This document shows positions 12,151-24,047 of a stretch of DNA of 64,000 nt, in pieces. Below the pieces are notes generated by a model. That model searched no databases. It was not told the origin of the DNA and saw nothing but the letters and a program-made list of their open reading frames with translations. Within the stretch, counting starts at the first letter, position 1; every line of letters starts with the position of its first letter. A program made the position numbers and the translations under genes. The stretch is from Podocnemis expansa (lineage: Eukaryota > Chordata > Testudines > Podocnemididae), in the NCBI GenBank assembly GCA_007922195.1, contig ML682002.1, positions 558,001 through 622,000 on the forward strand, read 5' to 3'.

Positions 12151-13837
12151 TGTAGAACAGGCAAATTTACATTGCTTTTGGACAAGCATTAGATGAGGTT
12201 TTTAGATTTCATTCATTGGCTATGCTTACTCTTTAATGACCTATATGCGTCTCTCTTGTCTCTTGGAATTGAAAGTTTGTGCTTGTTCACAGCTTCCTTT
12301 CCTTCCGCTCTCCAGCTGAAGTGGTTTTTATGAACTCTTTTAAGATCCTGGAAGGATGATCCAGGAAATTGCAAGTTTCCTTTCAGTTAACTTTCTATAC
12401 AAAATGCTAGGGTGTTCCTAGGATGTGTTACAATTTATCTGAATTCAGCTGATTGAAGTTGAACAAAAGAGGGATATTTATGACATTTTCAAGGAATAAT
12501 ACCAAATGCAATTAACATTTCAGAGAGGATAGCTCTCTTAATAAAAATAATCTGACATTTACATAGCACCTTCAGTCCCAAAGCATTATATTGAGTTTGC
12601 CGAACACCTTCCTTTATATCCTCATATTTCCGATTACTTACAACGTGGCTAAATGTTAACCATTCCAGCTGAACTTTTCCATAATTGCTGTCTGCTTAGG
12701 GTTGATTGAATACTTGTTTTGGAAAGTTACAGCAAAAACAGTGCAGCCATTTTATGAAGGAAAGAGAGGAAGACTTGCCAATGTTAAAATTGTCTGACCA
12801 CTTTTATTGGAAAAGCTTAGCACCTCAGGAGTCTGGAACAGAACATTTGGCTGCAGGATAGACTTGAATCAGGGAGGTGCATTTTGCTGTCCTTGTGAAA
12901 ACCTCTTTGGATCTGTCCAAGTTATAAACCATTGCATACTATCTGAATTTTTAAAGGATTGCACCTCAATTTTTTGCACATGCCCACTATAAGAAATTAT
13001 AAGACATTTTGCAGATGCCCAATATGATGTATATGCTGTCCAGCCCCAGCAAAGCAGTCACCCAGACCAGAACATCCGGATAGGACACAGACAAGAAGGA
13101 CCCTTCTCCTCTCTGGTGTCACCCAAGTGACTATGCATATTCAGCATGTGAGATCAGATGCAGGCATGGTCCTACCGTTTCTGGTGCCCCCTGCAAGCAC
13201 AGCAGACGCCGGTGCAGATGAATGATGTCAGAGTACACTGCAACGTCGTGCTCCCCATTTTGGTGCCCCACAAGGTTGGCCCCCCCTGCAACGCTTACAG
13301 GGCTTACCGTGTTGCTCCGGCCCTGATCAGATAGGATCACAGCAGCAAGCAGGCCAGCAGTACTTGTGCATAAAATATATCAATGGGTCTTTATAAGGCA
13401 AAACACAAACTAGGTAAACAAGTTACTTATGCATCACCCAAAACCAGTTTTGGAAGGATTAGTCTTATTCTGTCACTCCATGAGTCAGAGTCTCCAATGA
13501 GATGAGACCCACGCTTTGCCAGAAATAAGCATAGATAAATATACTATTGCTTAGCTAAATACAGACTAAGAGAACACGGTCTTAGCTGGATATGGAATCT
13601 ACTTTCAAACATTTTTATTATTCTGCCCATCCCCTTGCCTTTCAAGTGGTCAGATCTGGGAAGACTTTAGAGCATTTAATATGTGGTGGTTAACATGTCC
13701 TTCCTTTAGGGGACAAGAAATTTTCTTGCCAGCTTTTTTGGAGATTTATGTGTATGTGAGATCTCTCACCCTCAGTATTAACCTAACAATAAAAATCAAT
13801 GCTATGCTGCTTTATCTAACACACCTGTTAGCATTTC
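12151..13837. other. unassigned sequence with possible MIR fragment
   Basis: The stretch 12541-12605 (TCTGACATTTACATAGCACCTT) resembles another MIR piece. Nothing else is recognised. Confidence 0.4.
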
Positions 13838-13840
13838 CAC

Positions 13841-14203
13841 GGCTATGTTCACACACAGGGGGTTATTTCGATACAAGTTGTTTCAATACAAGTTGTATCG
13901 AAATAACACCTTATTTTGAAATAAGTTAATTCAAATTAACAATTTGTTAATTCGAATTAAGGAAAAAAGCAGGAATTGAAATAGCAAGTTCAGACAACAG
14001 TTATTTTGAAACAAATCACCGTTGTTTCGAAACAACATGTTCAGACTGCATTGTTTCGAAACAATCGTTCTGAAACAACGTTGTTTCGTCCCCACATGGG
14101 GTTTAAGTTGTTTCGAAACAACGGTGTGTCGTGTAAACATGGCCTTTCTTATTTCAAAACAACCTCTGTTGTTTCGAAATAAGACTGCTGCGTGAACACA
14201 CCC
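13841..14203. mobile_element. TTCGAAACAA-type miniature transposon
   Basis: This non-autonomous element starts GGCTATGTTCACACAC and ends GTGAACACACCC, with a perfect 3-bp duplication CAC at 13838-13840 and 14204-14206. The interior is a chain of short palindromes centred on TTCGAA, mostly TTGTTTCGAAACAA and TTCGAATTAA. There is no transposase. GG-initiated tips with a 3-bp duplication fit PIF/Harbinger-like elements, but the superfamily name is inference. Confidence 0.8.
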
Positions 14204-14865
14204 CACAATGTTCCAGTTACAGAATTCAAAGGATGACAAAGAGATAATTTAATAACAAGAACAAGGCGTTTGCCTCAAAGATTCTACTGTCAACTTTGCC
14301 TAATCTAATCTCTCCAGTTTGTAGGGCCTGCTCTGTTTTCTCAAGCAGTCTGCAGCAAAGAACTTAGAATAACTTGTATTTCAATAATACTATTTAACAA
14401 TTATACACTGCTTTTCAGGTTTTACCTTCAACAGACACGGAAGGCAAATTTCTGTATGTACACGTGTGCATGCAAACACACATGTATTAGAGGTGTTTGA
14501 AAACAACAAATGTGTGTGAGAGAAATTTTGAATTTTTAAAAAGTTTTCTGTGAAAATTGAAATTTTTCATTTAAAACAACTCCAAAAATTCGTATAGAAC
14601 AATTATGAGTTTGTGATTTCAGAAAACAGCAGAAATATTTTGACCAAAATGATTTTTAAAATTTTTGTTGAAAAGCCATTTTTCATCAGGGCGTGCTTCA
14701 GCAAAAAATTTCAGCCGTATCTATTATATATCCATGGTACAGATGGAGGAAAAGAGGCAGAGAAGTTGTATCTTGGTCAAGCTCACAGAGGAGGGTGAGG
14801 GTGAATATATAGCTCTTTGTTTACTGCTGTGGCAAAACTGCTACTAAATAAAATCCGGTTCTGGT
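14204..14865. other. unassigned sequence
   Basis: AT-rich, with no gene seen. Confidence 0.4.
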
Positions 14866-15200
14866 GTCCACATGCTGTGTGAAGTATTCTGAGAAATTCG
14901 AGAAGGTTCAGAGAAGAGCTACAGGACTGATTCATGGTCTGGAAAACCCATCTCACAGTAAGGGAATGAGCTAAATATGTTTCACTTAGTGAAGGGAAGG
15001 TTAAGAGGTGAGTTGCTCACAGTCTATAATACCTACACAGAGAGAAGGGCTTTGATACCTGAGCACCATACTAGACAAAGCATGACAAGGTTCAGTGGCT
15101 AGATGTTGGAAATACAGAAATTCAAACTGGAAACATGGGGCAAAAGGCAATCAGCCATTGTAACAACTTACTGAGGGAAGTCATCGCTTGACATTTTTTA
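14866..15200 (+). mobile_element. CR1-like LINE fragment
   Basis: The segment reads like the 3' half of a turtle CR1. It has an AAGGTTCAGAGAAGAGCTAC block, then a GGAAGGTTAAGAGGTGAG stretch, and ends near AACAACTTACTGAGGGAAGTC. It is heavily mutated and has no open reading frame. Confidence 0.65.
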
Positions 15201-15822
15201 TTGAACATGGGGTGTCTTTCTAAGAGCTATGCACTAGTGAGGCCCCCCCCCAGGGTGTAAAACCAGAAGGGATCATCAGATCGTCTCAGGCTACCAACAT
15301 TATTCAGCATGCTCACGCTTAACCTAACAGCTGACATTAGGCCAAAATATTCCAGCATGCAGAAGATTAAACTACTGTTTTTCCAGCTCACTTTTAAATC
15401 CAATTAATTTGTTTGCCCCCACAACTGCTATGGGGAGGCAGTTCCCCTGACAGTTCAAAACCTTCTAGTTTCCAGCCTGAATTTGTTCCTGGCTAGTTTA
15501 TACTCATTTGTTCTTGTGCCAACACTGCCTTTTAGCTTAAATAGCTCTTCACTCTCCCTGCTGTTTACCTGCCTGATGTGTTCACAGAGACCAATCGTAT
15601 TGTCTCTCAGACTTCTTTCTGCTGGGCTAAGCAATCTGAATTCTGCCAATCTCCTCTCATAAAACAGTTTGTTCCTTCCCCTCACCATCTGAGTAGCTCT
15701 TTTTTGCACCTATTAAAGTCTGAATGAAACTTTCTTGAACATGGATAGCCAGAACTGCATAGAGTATCCCAAACGACATCTTTTCGGTGCCTCGTACAAT
15801 GCCATCAATCCTTGTTCTCTAA

Positions 15823-16226
15823 GGCTATGTTCACACACAGGGGGTTATTTCGATACAAGTTGTTTCGATACAAGTTGTATCGAATAATGCCTTATTTCAA
15901 AATAAGTTAATTTGAATTAACAGTTTGTTAATTTGAATTAAGGAAAAAAGCTCAAAGTGAAATAGCAAGTTCAGACAACAGTTATTTCGAAATGAGTCAC
16001 CATTGTTTCGAAACAACATGTTCAGACGGCATTGTTTCGAAACAATCATTTTGAAACAATGTTGTTTCGTCCCCACATGGGGTTTAAGTTGTTTCGAAAC
16101 AACGCTGTTGCTTCGAAACAACGGAACCCATTGTTTCGAAACAATGGTGCGTCGTGTGAACATGGCCTTTCTTATTTCGAAACAACCTCTGTTGTTTCGA
16201 AATAAGACTGCTGTGTGAAGACACCC
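15823..16226. mobile_element. TTCGAAACAA-type miniature transposon in CR1
   Basis: The tips are GGCTATGTTCACACAC and GTGAAGACACCC, with a perfect TAA duplication at 15820-15822 and 16227-16229. The interior closely matches the copies at 13841 and 18823. It interrupts the minus-strand CR1, so it is the younger element. Confidence 0.88.
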
Positions 16227-16452
16227 TAAGGGAATGCCTCACTAGGATTGCACTTGCTTTTTCAAGAGTCATATCACACTGGTGGTTCACGGTCATCTGG
16301 TGACTGACCTTGACACCCAAATCTATGCCCCCTGACACTTCCAAGTCATAAGCTCCCAGTTTGTAGCAGAAATTCTTATTATTAGACTTCCAGTGCATGA
16401 CCTACTTTACACTTTGTACTGCTAAATTTCATCCCATTTCTGTCAGTCCAGT

Positions 16453-16795
16453 CAGGGCCGGCTCAAGGGGCTGTGGCACCCCAAACTGGGTTTTGGTTTT
16501 GTGCCCTACCCAGAACCTAGTCTCTGCTCCAGCCAGCTTGCCCCACCTCCAGGGCAGGAAACAGCTGGTCCAGGGGTGGAGCAGGCCAGCCCAGAGGTGG
16601 GGCAAGAAATTGGACCCTCCCCATGGGCTGGCTTGCTCTGCCCCCAGGGGTGGCATGGCCGGTTTGGGGAGGGATGAGAACATGGGTCCGGCTTCTGAGA
16701 TGGCCTGCCTTGCTCCTGCATGGCACCACAGCTACCCCTAAGGCAGTGGCACCCAAAGCTACTGCCTTATTTGCTTGTCGGTTGAGCTGGCCCTG
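16453..16795. mobile_element. hAT-like miniature element in CR1
   Basis: The terminal inverted repeats are CAGGGCCGGCTCAA and TTGAGCTGGCCCTG. A perfect 8-bp duplication AGTCCAGT lies at 16445-16452 and 16796-16803. The interior is GC-rich without transposase; the open frames in it come from low stop density. CR1 sequence resumes directly after the duplication. Confidence 0.9.
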
Positions 16796-16995
16796 AGTCC
16801 AGTCTTCAAGATCATCCAGATATTCCTGTAAAATATTCCAATCCTCCTCTGTATTGATAATGCCTCCTAACTTCATATCATCAACAAATTTCAATACCAC
16901 AAGCATGCTTTTTGTGCCAGCGTCATTAATAAAAATATTGAATAAGATTGCTCATGTTATTATTGGGCTTACAAATGTACCCTAATTATGCCAAG

Positions 16996-17125
16996 CTCCA
17001 AAGGGGCAGTCGTGTTAGTCTAGTTCAGTAAAACAAACAAGGAGTCCTGTGGCACTTAAAGACTGATGAATTTATTTATTGCATGAACTTTCATGGGAGA
17101 AAATCCCACTTCATTAGACGCTTTG
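16996..17125 (-). mobile_element. Penelope-like terminal-repeat copy, reverse
   Basis: It reads CCAAAGGGGCAGTCGTG, AACAAACAAGGAGTCCTG, then TTATTTATTGCATGAAC and GGGAGAAAATCCCACTTCATTAGACGC. On the minus strand the CTGANGA core has become CTAATGA, and GAAA is kept. No duplication was identified. Confidence 0.75.
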
Positions 17126-18373
17126 ATATAAGATGCTACAATAACCTATCATCAGAAATAATGAAATGATGATGAAAAATAGGTTCAAGTGCCTTCAATA
17201 ATGAATATTATAAATGGGTGCAAGAGAATCAGAGAGAGATTCTGAGTTAGTCCAGTTTAAATAAAAAACAAAACAAACCCCCAAGGACTATGTTGAAATC
17301 ATGCCTGGTAAAAACAGATGTGGAACCAGAAATTAATAAACCAAAATTGAGGTGTCAGATGTTAGGTCTAACAGGTGGACAACTTCAGAAGGCTGTTGGT
17401 TCTGGCCCCAGCTAGGTCACAGAGCTGCCACCAGCTGTGACCAGATGAATTTCATCATCACAAATTTAAGTTATTCTGGGTGATCCATTCAAAGTCTCTA
17501 ATGGTTGATTCAGTTCTGTTTTTGGCTGACACAACCAAAGGGAAACAGGCTGAATGCAAAAATATGAAATTCTCTTGTGCACAAAAATGGAAATAAAAGT
17601 ATTTTGAATGTGGCAGATTGGGGGCTGGCAGTACTTTAGTTCTATACTCAGGCACCTCAGTATCACTAGTCAGAAAATTATATGAATTTTGTCCTTTTTA
17701 TGTAACCGTTTGATAAACATGTTTTCACGGAGACATTTGAGTCTCTCAACACAGATGTATGCCTATGCATCAAAAGAAACCCCTGTACATGTAAAGGGAA
17801 GAAGTCTTTCCCAACAAGCATTTTACCTGTTTAGTCATGTATTACTTTATTGTGCAAATATACGTAGAAAAACCCAACTATTTTTGCATTCATTAGGAAA
17901 AGGAAGGAGTGGCGCTCACGAGGGCTACATCTAAACCTCATTTTGAAACCCACACAGTGCCAAGGTAAACAGAATTGGGCTCAAACTATGATGCTAAAAG
18001 CAGTTCAGTAGATGTTCCTTTAGCAAGTTCCAGTACTACCTGGTTTTAGTGCTGTAGCTTGAGCCCCCTCTACCCTGAATCTGTCGACCTCTTTGTTGCT
18101 CTGAGACACACTGCTGTGGGTTTTAAAACACAATGTGGACAAACCTTCAGTGTTCTGGGATCAAACTACTACAGAGAACTATTGGCCAGGTTGCATAGCA
18201 CCATGATAAAATGCCTGACCTCAGCTGAGGTCTTGCCAGACTTCAGCTTCTACCAATACAGCAGCACCCACCAGAAATTGGAGACAGGGTTTGAAAAAGG
18301 CTGAGTACCCAAGCAGCTCTTTGTCTCAGTGGGGGTTGCCGAATGTTGAACTCTTTTGAAAACCTAACTCTAT
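17126..18373. other. unassigned sequence
   Basis: No gene or element end is recognised. Confidence 0.4.
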
Positions 18374-18802
18374 GGGTATGTCCACACAGGCTTCTTATTT
18401 CAAAACAACAGAGGTTGTTTTGAAATAAGAAGCGGCATGTCCACACAATGCACTGTTATTTTGAAACAATGGGACCCGTTGTTTCAAAATAATGGCCGTT
18501 ATTTCGAAACCGTTAAACCTCGCACCTAATTGAAATAGCCATTGTTTCAAAATGGTTGTTTCGAAACAATGGCGCTCGGACACATTGTTTTGAAACAACA
18601 CCATTGTTTCGAAACAACTGTTTCAAAACAGTGTGTCCAAACGGCCTTGTTTTGAAATAACCATTTTGAAACAAGGGCTATTTCGAAAGCAGGCTTTTCC
18701 TTAATTTGAATTAACAAACTGTTAATTCGAATTAACTTATTTTGAAATAACTAATTTCGAAATGGGTTATTTCGAAATAATGATGTATGTGTGGACATAG
18801 CC
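18374..18802. mobile_element. TTCGAAACAA-type miniature transposon
   Basis: It begins GGGTATGTCCACACAGG and ends GTGTGGACATAGCC. The 3-bp flanks TAT and TCT match at two of three positions. The interior alternates TTATTTCGAAACAA-like palindromes in a different order from the 13841/15823/18823 subfamily. Confidence 0.78.
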
Positions 18803-18822
18803 TCTGTGTCCAAGACATCCTA

Positions 18823-19226
18823 GGCTATGTTCACACACAGGGGGTTATTTCGATACAAGTTGTTTTGATACAAGTTGTATCGAAATAATGTTTTATTTCG
18901 AAATAAGTTAATTTGAATTAACAGTTTGTTAATTCGAATTAAGGAAAAAAGCTCAAAGCAAAATAGCATGTTCAGACAACAGTTATTTTGAAACGAGTCC
19001 CGTTGTTTTGAAACAAGATGTTCAGATGGCACTGTTTCAAAACAATCATTTCGAAACAACGTTGTTTCGTCCCCACATGGGGTTTAAGTTGTTTCGAAAC
19101 AAAGCTGTTGTTTCGAAACAATGGAACCCATTGTATCGAAACAATGGTGCATCGTGTGAACATGGCCTTTCTTATTTCTAAACAACCTCTGTTGTTTCAA
19201 AATAAAACTGCTGTGTGAACACACCC
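18823..19226. mobile_element. TTCGAAACAA-type miniature transposon
   Basis: The tips are GGCTATGTTCACACAC and GTGAACACACCC, with a perfect CTA duplication at 18820-18822 and 19227-19229. It lies 20 bp from the preceding element, which belongs to a different subfamily. Length and order of internal palindromes match the copy at 15823. Confidence 0.88.
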
Positions 19227-19229
19227 CTA

Positions 19230-20616
19230 GTGTAAACAAGGCCTTAGAAACGGAGAGAAGGACAGTGCAGTTATGGAGAACATAGCCTCATGTTGCAGTG
19301 AGGTACTGGAGGTGGAGGAACCAAACATTCAGCTGGTGGAGTTTACTATGTGTCCTACCTTAAACCAGCCATACATATTCTGCCTGCCTTCCCTTGGGCC
19401 TCCTGTGTTTGATACAGGAAAGCAGAGAATCCCTGGTAGGCATCAGCATGCACCAAACACAGAAAGCAAAAACTAGACGTATTTAAAAAAAAAAAATAAC
19501 CAAGAGTTCCTTAAAAATTTTGGAAGTTTTAAAACATTCCAGACTTTTTAAAAACTTGCTATAGCTTCCCTTCAATGGAACCAATGTCTTCAATGAAGGA
19601 AGCCCCAGATGATTGCTGGACCAGCAGAGCTCCTGAAGGAGTCAGAAATGGTGTCTTGTGAACTAACCACATATAGCAGGGCAGGCCCAGCACAAAGCCA
19701 GCAGTGGCTTCAGAGAGATCGGTTTCTCTCCTCCAGCCCCCCAGATCAGCTACTTTCTAATCTGACTGTACACTTGCCTTATGCTGTCATACAGCTCAAG
19801 AAGGGAGCATCTCTGCGTTTACCAGTGCAGTCCTGTGGCCTAGATCCTGTTCCAACGCATTAAAAGGGAAAGGTCCACGGCTTAGTCTTACATTCACAAG
19901 CCTCTAGTTCAGATCTGGCCTTGTTTTCATATTGGGGAAAAATGATTGGTGCTTGATTTTATTTTTAATCATGCCATGGCTTGCCTGCTCTTATCTTCTT
20001 ATATATGGAAGTATAACACTCTACTAAGAAGGGATAGTGAATGAAATCTGGAGAGTAAGGTGATGGGCTGCACAAGAAAAGAATTTGGTAGGTAAATAGA
20101 TTTTGTAAATAATATTTGAAATCCAAAATGCTTACTTTGGATTGAGCCTTCTTTCTAAAGAGCCAAACAAATCTGTCCTGCGTGAGCAGGGCAGCATAGG
20201 GCCTGCATGGCTGCCCCCCCATGGCCACGCTGTCCCCCAGCCCCTCTCTGCTGTTTTTGGTGCAGAGCTGAAGGCAGCGGGGAAGAGGGGTTGGGAGTGC
20301 AGAGCTCACCTCTGCTCTGTGCTGACCCTCCCTGCTCCCAGGACGGGGAACATCTGGCCCAGGGGTGGAGCAGGCCCCTCCCCTCAGCCAGCTGTGGCCA
20401 GAGGCAGGGTGGGAGAGCAGAGCCCAGCCCCTGGACTGGCTTGCTTCACCCCTGGGCTCAGGAAGGGACAAGAGTGCAGGGTCAACCCCTGGGCTAGCCT
20501 GTCTCACCTCTCAGCATGGGGGGGCAGCCAGGGGCAGCCCACACAGGTTAATTGCCCCGGGTCCTGCACCCACCTGGGGATGGCCCTATTGCTAACCTCT
20601 TGATGTACCAAAAAAC
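19230..20616. other. unassigned, partly GC-rich sequence
   Basis: The stretch 20160-20600 is GC-rich and has long overlapping frames on both strands, including a 180-codon minus frame and a 153-codon plus frame. Overlap on both strands and low-complexity composition argue against coding. It may be a hAT-like interior, but I found no paired ends. Confidence 0.4.
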
Positions 20617-20641
20617 TGCCCTAGGTTAGATTAGATTAGAT

Positions 20642-21300
20642 TCCATCCTAAACACACCACACGATCCATTGTCTACAGCCAAGCCCTGAGATATAACTGC
20701 ATTTGCTGTGATCCCTCAGACAGAAACAGACATTTTCAGGATCTCCATCAAGCTTTCTTAGAACTACAGTACCCACCTAGAGAAGTAAAGAAACAGATTG
20801 ACAGAGCCAAATGGGTACCCTAAAGTCAGCTACTACAGGAAAGGCCCCAAAAAGAAAACAATAGAACGCCACTGGTCACCACATACAACCCTCAAGTCAG
20901 ACCTCTGCAACAGATCATTAAGGACCTCCAGCCTATTTTAAAAGATGACCCCTCACTCTCTCTAAACTTGGGAGACAGACCTCTCCTCGCCTACAGACAA
21001 ACCCCAAACCTTAAATAGATACTCGCCAGTAACTACTGACCTAACAACAGAAACATTAAAGCAGGCACATATCCCTGCAACAAACCACGCTGCCAGCTCT
21101 GTCCACATATCTGCACTAAAGATACCATCATAGGGCCTAATCAAGTAAGCTACTCCATCAAAGGGTCCTTCACTTGCTCTTTCACTAATGTGATTTATGC
21201 CATCAGGTGCTGGCAATGCCCCCACACCTTACACATTGGACAAACATGACAGTCCCTACGCAGAAGAATAAATGGACACAAAAGTTACATCAGAAATCAC

Positions 21301-21344
<44 letters not shown>

Positions 21345-21480
21345 TTGCTGAGCACTTCCATCTTCCCAATCACTCCACTGATGATTTGTTAACAATGGTC
21401 CTCGAGAAAATCAGTGGGACATCAAGACTTCAAAGAGAAACACCCAAAATTGAACTAACATGAAAATTAGATTGTGTGAA
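20642..21480 (+). pseudogene. PLE RT end and GIY-YIG endonuclease remnant
   Basis: PLE polyproteins join a reverse transcriptase to a C-terminal GIY-YIG nuclease that nicks the target. Readings split over frames show FHPKHTTRSIVYSQALRY (RT C-terminal region), DPSLSLNLGDRPLLAYRQTP (linker), CNKPRCQLCPHIC (zinc-binding-like cysteines) and VIYAIRCWQCPHTLHIGQT at about 21190-21247. The last has the spacing of GIY-YIG, with the second tyrosine replaced by histidine. A TGA stop at 21248-21250 follows directly, before RRINGH, which holds the conserved arginine region. Further stops and a frame change upstream show it is dead. Family identification is firm; subfamily (Penelope or Neptune type) is not settled. 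Confidence 0.85.
21302..21341. repeat. AC dinucleotide microsatellite inside PLE
   Basis: About 40 nt of uninterrupted AC, located just after the endonuclease reading. Confidence 0.95.
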
Positions 21481-21821
21481 AGCAGGACTTAATCATGACT
21501 ATGGATTCTTTTCTCATTTTAACAGGTAATTAGACTTCCCCCTCTCACTATATTCTGTTTCCTGGAGTTTGAATCCTTACAAATGCTCTGATTTGCTGCT
21601 GCAGAATGACCTGATCCCATGTCTTATACTCCCCTGCATTTATTTTCATGCCATTCTGTAAGTTCCCCCTCTTCAAAGCATCTGACAAAGTGGGACTTTC
21701 TCTCATGAAAGCTCATGCGATAAATAAATCTGTTAGTCTTTAAGTGCCACAAGACTCCTTGCTTTTCTTTGCTTTACTAGACTAACATGGCTGCCCCTTT
21801 GGAACTTGCCCTAGATTAGTT

Positions 21822-22190
21822 CATTTTATTGAAGATGTCTTTGATAACTAATGCTTTTTCACTTAGTGTGCAGCAACAGTGAAAAAAGATAATGGAATGC
21901 TGGGAATGATTAGGAAAAGGACAGATAAGAAGACAGAAAATATCACAATGCCAGTATATAAATCCATGGTACATCCATAACTTCAATAGCGTGCGCAGAT
22001 CTGGTTGCTCCATCTCAAAAAAGATACGCTGTGCTGGAACTGGAAAAGGTACAGAGAAGGTCAACATAAATGATCTGGGGAAGAGAACAGCTTCTGTATG
22101 AGGAGAGGTTGAAAAGACTGGGACTTTTCAGCTTAGAAAGGAAACAACTCACTGGGGCTAGAGATGAGGGAGAGATCCTAAATGAACCAA
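21822..22190 (+). mobile_element. CR1-like LINE 3' fragment
   Basis: It shows the segment GGGAATGATTAGGAAAAGGA, AATCCATGGTACATCC, CCATCTCAAAAAAGATA and GAAAAGACTGGGACTTTTCA, also seen in the copy at 26041-26300. Translation gives a fragment like MLGMIRKRTDKKTENI with stops. This 3'-half piece precedes the more 5' part of a second CR1 on the same strand, so they are two copies. Confidence 0.8.
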
Positions 22191-22435
22191 CCTGTGTCAT
22201 AGAATTACTATGGAAAGTATTCCATGCTTAAAGAATAATAATATAACAGCAGGGGTATACTATGGACCACCTGATCAGGATGGTGACAGTGACTGTGAAA
22301 TACCCAGGGAGATCCGAGAGGCTGTACAAATAGAAAACCCTCAATAGTAATGGTGGATTTGAACTACCCAATATTGACTGAGTACATCTAACCTCAGCAT
22401 GAAAAGGAGAGAGAAAATTTCCTGATACCTTAAAT

Positions 22436-22613
22436 CAGTGGTTCTCAACCTTTTGTGGGTTGTGACATACTTGGTGGCATGTTGTGACCCCTCAGGACAC
22501 ACCAGTCCACCCTTCCAAGGTCAAATTCAGCTACTTCAATAGTTCTGCGTGACACATTTACCACTGTGTGGCAACACAGTAATGTGTCCTCATATAGCAC
22601 TTGAGAACCGCTG
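22436..22613. mobile_element. hAT-like miniature element in LINE
   Basis: The ends are CAGTGGTTCTCAACC and TTGAGAACCGCTG. The flanks CCTTAAAT (22428-22435) and CCGTAAAT (22614-22621) match at 7 of 8 positions. There is no coding capacity. Confidence 0.85.
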
Positions 22614-22797
22614 CCGTAAATGACTGCTTCTTGGAACAACTAGTTCTGGAATGAACAAGAGAAGAAGCAGTTTCTGCTTTAGTCCTAAGTGGAGCACAGG
22701 ATCTGGTCCAAGAGCTGAGAACAGCTGAACTGTTTGTTAATAGTGACCATAACAAAATAAAATTTAGTATCCCTGGTGGAGGATGTGGGGGCATGAA

Positions 22798-23653
22798 GGC
22801 TACATCTACACTAACAATTTAGGTTGACCTAAGTAAGCTTAAGTTGACCTAAATTACCCCCAGTCCACACCAGGCTTTCATTACATCAGCTTAAGGGTGT
22901 CCCTAAGTCAATTTAATAACTCCCGGTAATTAGGTGGACTTAAGGTCTAAGTCAACCTTATTAAGTCAACCTAAACCAATACAGACACCCTAGGTCAACT
23001 TGGTTGACCTAGGGCTAAGAAGAATAGAGTCAGGGATTGGGGGAGCCCTGGCTGGGGGAAGGGAGCTGCGGCTCGGTGACAAGGGAGCCCTGCGAGGCTC
23101 CTGTTGACAAGGTAGCCAGAGGGGCTCCCCAGAGAAGTGAGCTGTCGGGGCTCTTCTGTCCTGGGAGCCCCAGAAAAGTGAGCTGCTGCGGCTTCCCGGA
23201 CAGGGGAGCCATAGATAAGTGACCTGCTGCTTCAGCGGCGGGGGATTCTCTTGCTGCTTGAGCCCCAGGCAGAGGCCTGCAGGGGAGTCCCTCGCTGCTT
23301 CAGCCCTCACTGCTGTAGCTGGGGCCGGGGAGCCCCATCTGGCTCCCTTCTTCCCGGGAGCCGTGTCCCCTGCCTAGAAGGGAGCCATGGCTTCCCGAGG
23401 AGAAGAGAGCAGAAGCTTCCTTCTTGTCAGGACCCCCACAGGTCCTGGGGAGAGGGAAGCCTCCGATTTCTTTTTGCTGGTACCTGTGGCTTCCTGGCAG
23501 AAGGGTATCCGCAGCTCGCTTCTCACCGGGACCTGTGGGTCCCTTCTCAGCGGGGGTCTCCCCACGTCTAGACTTTAAAAAGTTAAGTTGACTTAACAAG
23601 GTTGACTTCAAGTCGACCTTAAGTGAAGTTAACTTTTCTTGTTAGACATAGCC
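22798..23653. mobile_element. AAGTCGACTT-type miniature transposon with GC-rich interior
   Basis: It begins GGCTACATCTACAC and ends GTTAGACATAGCC. AAGTTGACCTAA-like palindromes are confined to the two ends. About 22990-23570 is GC-rich and made of degenerate tandem units of roughly 40-50 bp, with a GAGCTGCGGCTTCCC-like phrase. LINE sequence flanks it on both sides. I could not see a clean 3-bp duplication. Confidence 0.75.
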
Positions 23654-24047
23654 CAGAGCAGCCCATCATGATAGAATTTTATTTCTGAAAGGAAGAAACT
23701 ATAATAAAGGTTCAATTTAAATGTATACCCCAAATTAAAGCACAGTAAGAGGACTGAAAAAGCGACACTCTGGCTAAACAATGAAGCCAAAGAATCGGTT
23801 AGAGACAAAATGGCATCCTTGAAAAAAATGGAAATTAAATATGATTGAGGAAAATAGAAATGAGCATGAACTCTGGCAAATGAAGTGTAAAAATATAATT
23901 AGGAAAGCCAAAAAGAATTTGAAGAATAGCTAATCAAAAAGACTCAAAAAGTAATGGAAAAACCACTTTAAGTGCATCAGGAGCAGCAAACCTGTTAAAC
24001 AACCAGTGAGACTACTAGATGAAAGAGATGCTAAGGGAGAACTCAAA

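Larger units (their letters stand above)
15258..16965 (-). mobile_element. CR1 LINE, minus strand, split by two transposons
   Basis: Three blocks (15258-15822, 16230-16452, 16804-16965) join into one CR1 3' region on the minus strand once the inserts at 15823-16226 and 16453-16795 are removed. The first block translates on the minus strand as an 84-residue reading starting MQKRATQMVRGRNKLFYERRLAEF-like, typical of CR1 conserved 3' sequence. Each insert carries its own target duplication (TAA and AGTCCAGT), which fixes the joins to the base. Confidence 0.85.
20630..21806 (+). mobile_element. 5'-truncated Penelope-like retroelement
   Basis: The element carries the end of a PLE reverse transcriptase, a GIY-YIG endonuclease region, a 3' untranslated segment and the short terminal repeat found elsewhere in the window. 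TGCCCTAGGTTAG (20617-20629) and TGCCCTAGATTAG (21807-21819) match at 12 of 13 positions and define a target duplication. The terminal repeat at about 21670-21806 contains CTGACAAAGTGGG, TCTCATGAAAG and the GGCTGCCCCTTTGGAAC end. An AC repeat has expanded inside the coding part. Confidence 0.88.

Noticed and set aside
16996..17125. Short dispersed repeats as tRNA-derived SINEs
   Set aside because: No clear A and B box promoter pair, and the same sequence forms the 3' end of the PLE at 20.6-21.8 kb.
19965..20603. 180-codon minus and 153-codon plus frames
   Set aside because: Overlapping frames on both strands in GC-rich repeat-like sequence; no domain or consistent codon signal.
21302..21341. 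AC repeat read as a CRISPR-like or structured array
   Set aside because: It is a simple dinucleotide repeat within a PLE in a vertebrate genome.
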